Source: Anaerolineae bacterium
GTDB lineage: Bacteria > Chloroflexota > Anaerolineae > Anaerolineales > Villigracilaceae
DNA length: 7,102 nt
Reading direction: 5' to 3'
NCBI GenBank assembly: GCA_003524705.1
Contig: DQGV01000487.1
Coordinates: 1 to 7,102 of the forward strand
Part shown: piece by piece, positions 5,472 through 7,102 of the stretch
Numbering within the stretch: the first letter of the stretch is position 1
How the letters are laid out: the number at the start of each line of letters is the position of its first letter
Program-made: the position numbers and the translations under genes
The notes under the pieces: generated by a model
The model's input: only the letters and a program-made list of their open reading frames with translations
What the model was told of the DNA's origin: nothing
The model's database searches: none

Positions 5472-5771
5472 ATGACCCAAACAATAGATACCAAAACTGT
5501 AAAACATGTTGCTAATCTAGTCCGCCTCGGAATCTCGGAAGAGGAAGCACAAAAATTCAGCGGACAATTCTCTTCAATTATTGATTACTTCAACATGTTA
5601 AATGAAGTTGATACAGAAAACGTGATTCCTGCATCGGATGTTGCCAATGCAGAAAATGTTTTACGCGAAGATGTGGTCAAGCCTTCGATGAGTCGAGAAG
5701 AATTTTTAAAAAATGCACCTCAATCCGAACGTGGATATGTCAAAGTGCCAACAGTTCTTGGAGATGAGTAA
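5472..5771 (+). CDS. gatC: Asp-tRNA(Asn)/Glu-tRNA(Gln) amidotransferase subunit C
   Basis: A 99-residue protein of normal GatC length. It shows the family pattern: KHVANLVRLGISEEEAQKF (11-29), then FSSIIDYFNMLNEVDTENV (33-51), then LREDVVKPSMSREEFLKNAP (68-87), and GYVKVPTVL near the end. GatC is a small belt-like subunit that wraps GatA and stabilises the GatCAB complex, which amidates Asp-tRNA-Asn or Glu-tRNA-Gln using glutamine. AGAGG (5463-5467) precedes the ATG by four bases, a usable though slightly short spacing. It lies 85 bases after aspS, all of it spacer and repeat, and 98 bases before gatA. Joint transcription with both is likely. gatB is not in the window and must lie downstream or elsewhere. 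Confidence 0.95.
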   Translation: MTQTIDTKTVKHVANLVRLGISEEEAQKFSGQFSSIIDYFNMLNEVDTENVIPASDVANAENVLREDVVKPSMSREEFLKNAPQSERGYVKVPTVLGDE

Positions 5772-5781
5772 AAAGCTTTCG

Positions 5782-5850
5782 CCACTGAGAACACAGAGTT
5801 CACGGAGAAAATTCTTAAAAAATCTCTGTGCTCTTCGTGTGCTCTGTGGT
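5782..5850. repeat. Imperfect inverted repeat between gatC and gatA
   Basis: CCACTGAGAACACAGAGTTC (from 5782) and CTCTGTGCTCTTCGTGTGCT (from 5824) are arms of an imperfect inverted repeat, matching at 19 of 26 positions when the right arm (5824-5849) is complemented. The spacer is AT-rich. The 'ccac.gag.acacagag ... ctctgtggt' wording looks like a third class of dispersed intergenic repeat. It occupies almost the whole gatC-gatA gap and leaves gatA with no recognisable ribosome site. Confidence 0.6.
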
Positions 5851-5869
5851 AAATGCTCTTAAAAAAATT

Positions 5870-7102
5870 ATGGACTTACACACATTAACCATCCAAGAAG
5901 CCTCAGAACTTCTTAAATCAAAAAAAATCTCCAGCGTTGAGTTGACTCAAGCGATTCTCCAACGCGCGCATGATGTGGACCCAAAAGTCAAATCCTATGT
6001 CACCATCACAGATGACCTTGCTTTAGAACAAGCCAAACAAGCCGATGAACGAATCGCCAAAGGTGAAAATATCACGCCATTAACTGGTATTCCTTTTGCA
6101 ATGAAAGATTGCATTTCCACTCGCGGCGTGAAAACAACTTGTTCTTCTAAAATTTTAGAAAACTATGTTCCACAATACAATGCGACAGTCACAAATAAAT
6201 TAGCAGATGCAGGCGCAGTATTGGTTGGCAAAACAAACATGGATGAATTTGGGATGGGATCATCTTGTGAAAATTCTGCTTTCTTCAATACACACAATCC
6301 TTGGAATTTAGATCATGTACCTGGCGGATCAAGTGGTGGTTCTGCCTCAGCCATGTCTGCAAGTTTGGCAACCTTCACCATCGGTGAAGATACTGGTGGT
6401 TCAGTCCGCATGCCCGCAGGTTTTTGCAACGTCACAGGTATCAAACCAACATATGGACGTGTCTCACGTTATGGTTTGATTTCACTTGTCTCTTCATTTG
6501 ATTGCATTGGTCCAATGACTCGCGATGCGTATGATTGCGCAACGGTGTTGGAAGCCATTGCAGGTCACGATGAAAAAGATAGCACCACTTACAATTCAAC
6601 TGTTCCGAGTTACACAAAAAATATCAACAAGTCTGTCAAAGGTATGAAGCTTGGCATTCCCAAAGAATATTTTGTATCGGGTATGGAAGCCGGCGTTGAG
6701 TCCTCCATTCAAGAAGCCATTCGCACTTACGAAAAACTTGGCATGGAAATTCATGAAGTCTCGCTCCCCACCACGCAATATGGTTTGCCCGTTTATTATC
6801 TTTTACTTTTCGCCGAAGCCAGCTCCAACCTCGCGCGTTTCGATGGCACGCGTTTCGGTCTTTCAAAATCTGAAAATGCAAAAGATGTGATTGATATTTA
6901 TTTACAAACTCGCCGCGAAGGTTTCGGAGATGAAGTCAAACGCAGGATTATGTTGGGCGCGTATGCTTTGTCTGCAGGATATTATGATGATTATTATTTG
7001 AAAGCGCAAAAAGTGCGCACGCTTCTGCGTCGTGACTTTGAAACTGCTTTTTCCAAAGTAGACATTCTCCTCGCCCCAACCTGCCCCACCACAGCCTTCA
7101 AA
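5870..7102 (+). CDS. gatA: Asp-tRNA(Asn)/Glu-tRNA(Gln) amidotransferase subunit A (3' truncated by window)
   Basis: The frame is open from ATG 5870 to the end of the window, 411 of an expected 480-490 residues. It is a clear GatA of the amidase signature family. The Ser-cisSer-Lys triad is Lys79 (PFAMKDCIS), Ser154 (PGGSSGGSA) and Ser178 (DTGGSVRMPAG), the same numbering as in Staphylococcus aureus GatA. Arg358 in DEVKRRIMLG matches the arginine that binds glutamine there. GatA hydrolyses glutamine and channels ammonia to GatB, which amidates the mischarged tRNA. The upstream sequence TCTTAAAAAAATT has no Shine-Dalgarno, which is odd for a housekeeping gene. No in-frame start lies further upstream, and the N-terminus MDLHTLTIQEASELL is normal for the family. 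Translation may depend on coupling with upstream translation. The glutaminase Asp near residue 425 lies beyond the window. Confidence 0.97.
   Translation, partial: MDLHTLTIQEASELLKSKKISSVELTQAILQRAHDVDPKVKSYVTITDDLALEQAKQADERIAKGENITPLTGIPFAMKDCISTRGVKTTCSSKILENYVPQYNATVTNKLADAGAVLVGKTNMDEFGMGSSCENSAFFNTHNPWNLDHVPGGSSGGSASAMSASLATFTIGEDTGGSVRMPAGFCNVTGIKPTYGRVSRYGLISLVSSFDCIGPMTRDAYDCATVLEAIAGHDEKDSTTYNSTVPSYTKNINKSVKGMKLGIPKEYFVSGMEAGVESSIQEAIRTYEKLGMEIHEVSLPTTQYGLPVYYLLLFAEASSNLARFDGTRFGLSKSENAKDVIDIYLQTRREGFGDEVKRRIMLGAYALSAGYYDDYYLKAQKVRTLLRRDFETAFSKVDILLAPTCPTTAFK

Noticed and set aside
3509..5850. CRISPR array or tandem repeat locus
   Set aside because: The three repeats differ in sequence, are single inverted elements, and have no regular spacers.
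6596..6890. Short frames on both strands inside gatA
   Set aside because: Shadows of gatA, whose frame is continuous and conserved across this stretch.

Overview
The window most likely comes from a bacterium of the Chloroflexota (Anaerolineae-like). This is inferred from gene style and from three kinds of intergenic palindromic repeat that I associate with such genomes; no marker gene here proves it. There is no sign of phage, transposase, CRISPR, rRNA or tRNA.

Left block (3-2761, + strand): an apparent three-gene operon. It holds the C-terminal part of a Yip1-like membrane protein, an aldo/keto reductase with a complete catalytic tetrad, and a polytopic GT87/DUF2029-like membrane glycosyltransferase whose GTG start overlaps the reductase stop by four bases. 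It ends at a strong hairpin (2769-2799). Converging on that hairpin from the other side is a short, unrecognised single-pass membrane protein gene on the minus strand (2804-2962). Its start region carries two ACATG-n-CATGT palindromes arranged as a 15-bp inverted repeat.

Middle (3023-3622): mostly non-coding. About 300 bases hold nothing I can assign. Then comes a compact regulatory region: an extended -10 promoter (TGC TATAAT, 3335-3343); a 28-codon leader ORF (3354-3440) with a ten-codon block of only Asn and Asp codons (7 Asn, 3 Asp); mutually exclusive RNA helices; and an intrinsic terminator (3460-3498). A 94-base palindromic repeat (3509-3602) separates this from the ribosome binding site of aspS.

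Right block (3623-7102, + strand): aspS, gatC and gatA (gatA cut by the window end). AspRS carries His31 and Gly83, the residues expected of a non-discriminating enzyme that charges both tRNA-Asp and tRNA-Asn with aspartate. GatC and GatA are two subunits of the GatCAB amidotransferase, which turns Asp-tRNA-Asn into Asn-tRNA-Asn. The operon therefore makes the two charged tRNAs that the leader peptide consumes.

Main conclusion: the region upstream of aspS looks like a ribosome-mediated transcription attenuator. It would sense the charging of tRNA-Asn and tRNA-Asp and feed back on the indirect Asn-tRNA pathway. The reading frame, codon run, terminator, antiterminator and ribosome-footprint geometry all agree. 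I know of no described example of this design for aspS-gatCA, but I could not search for one.
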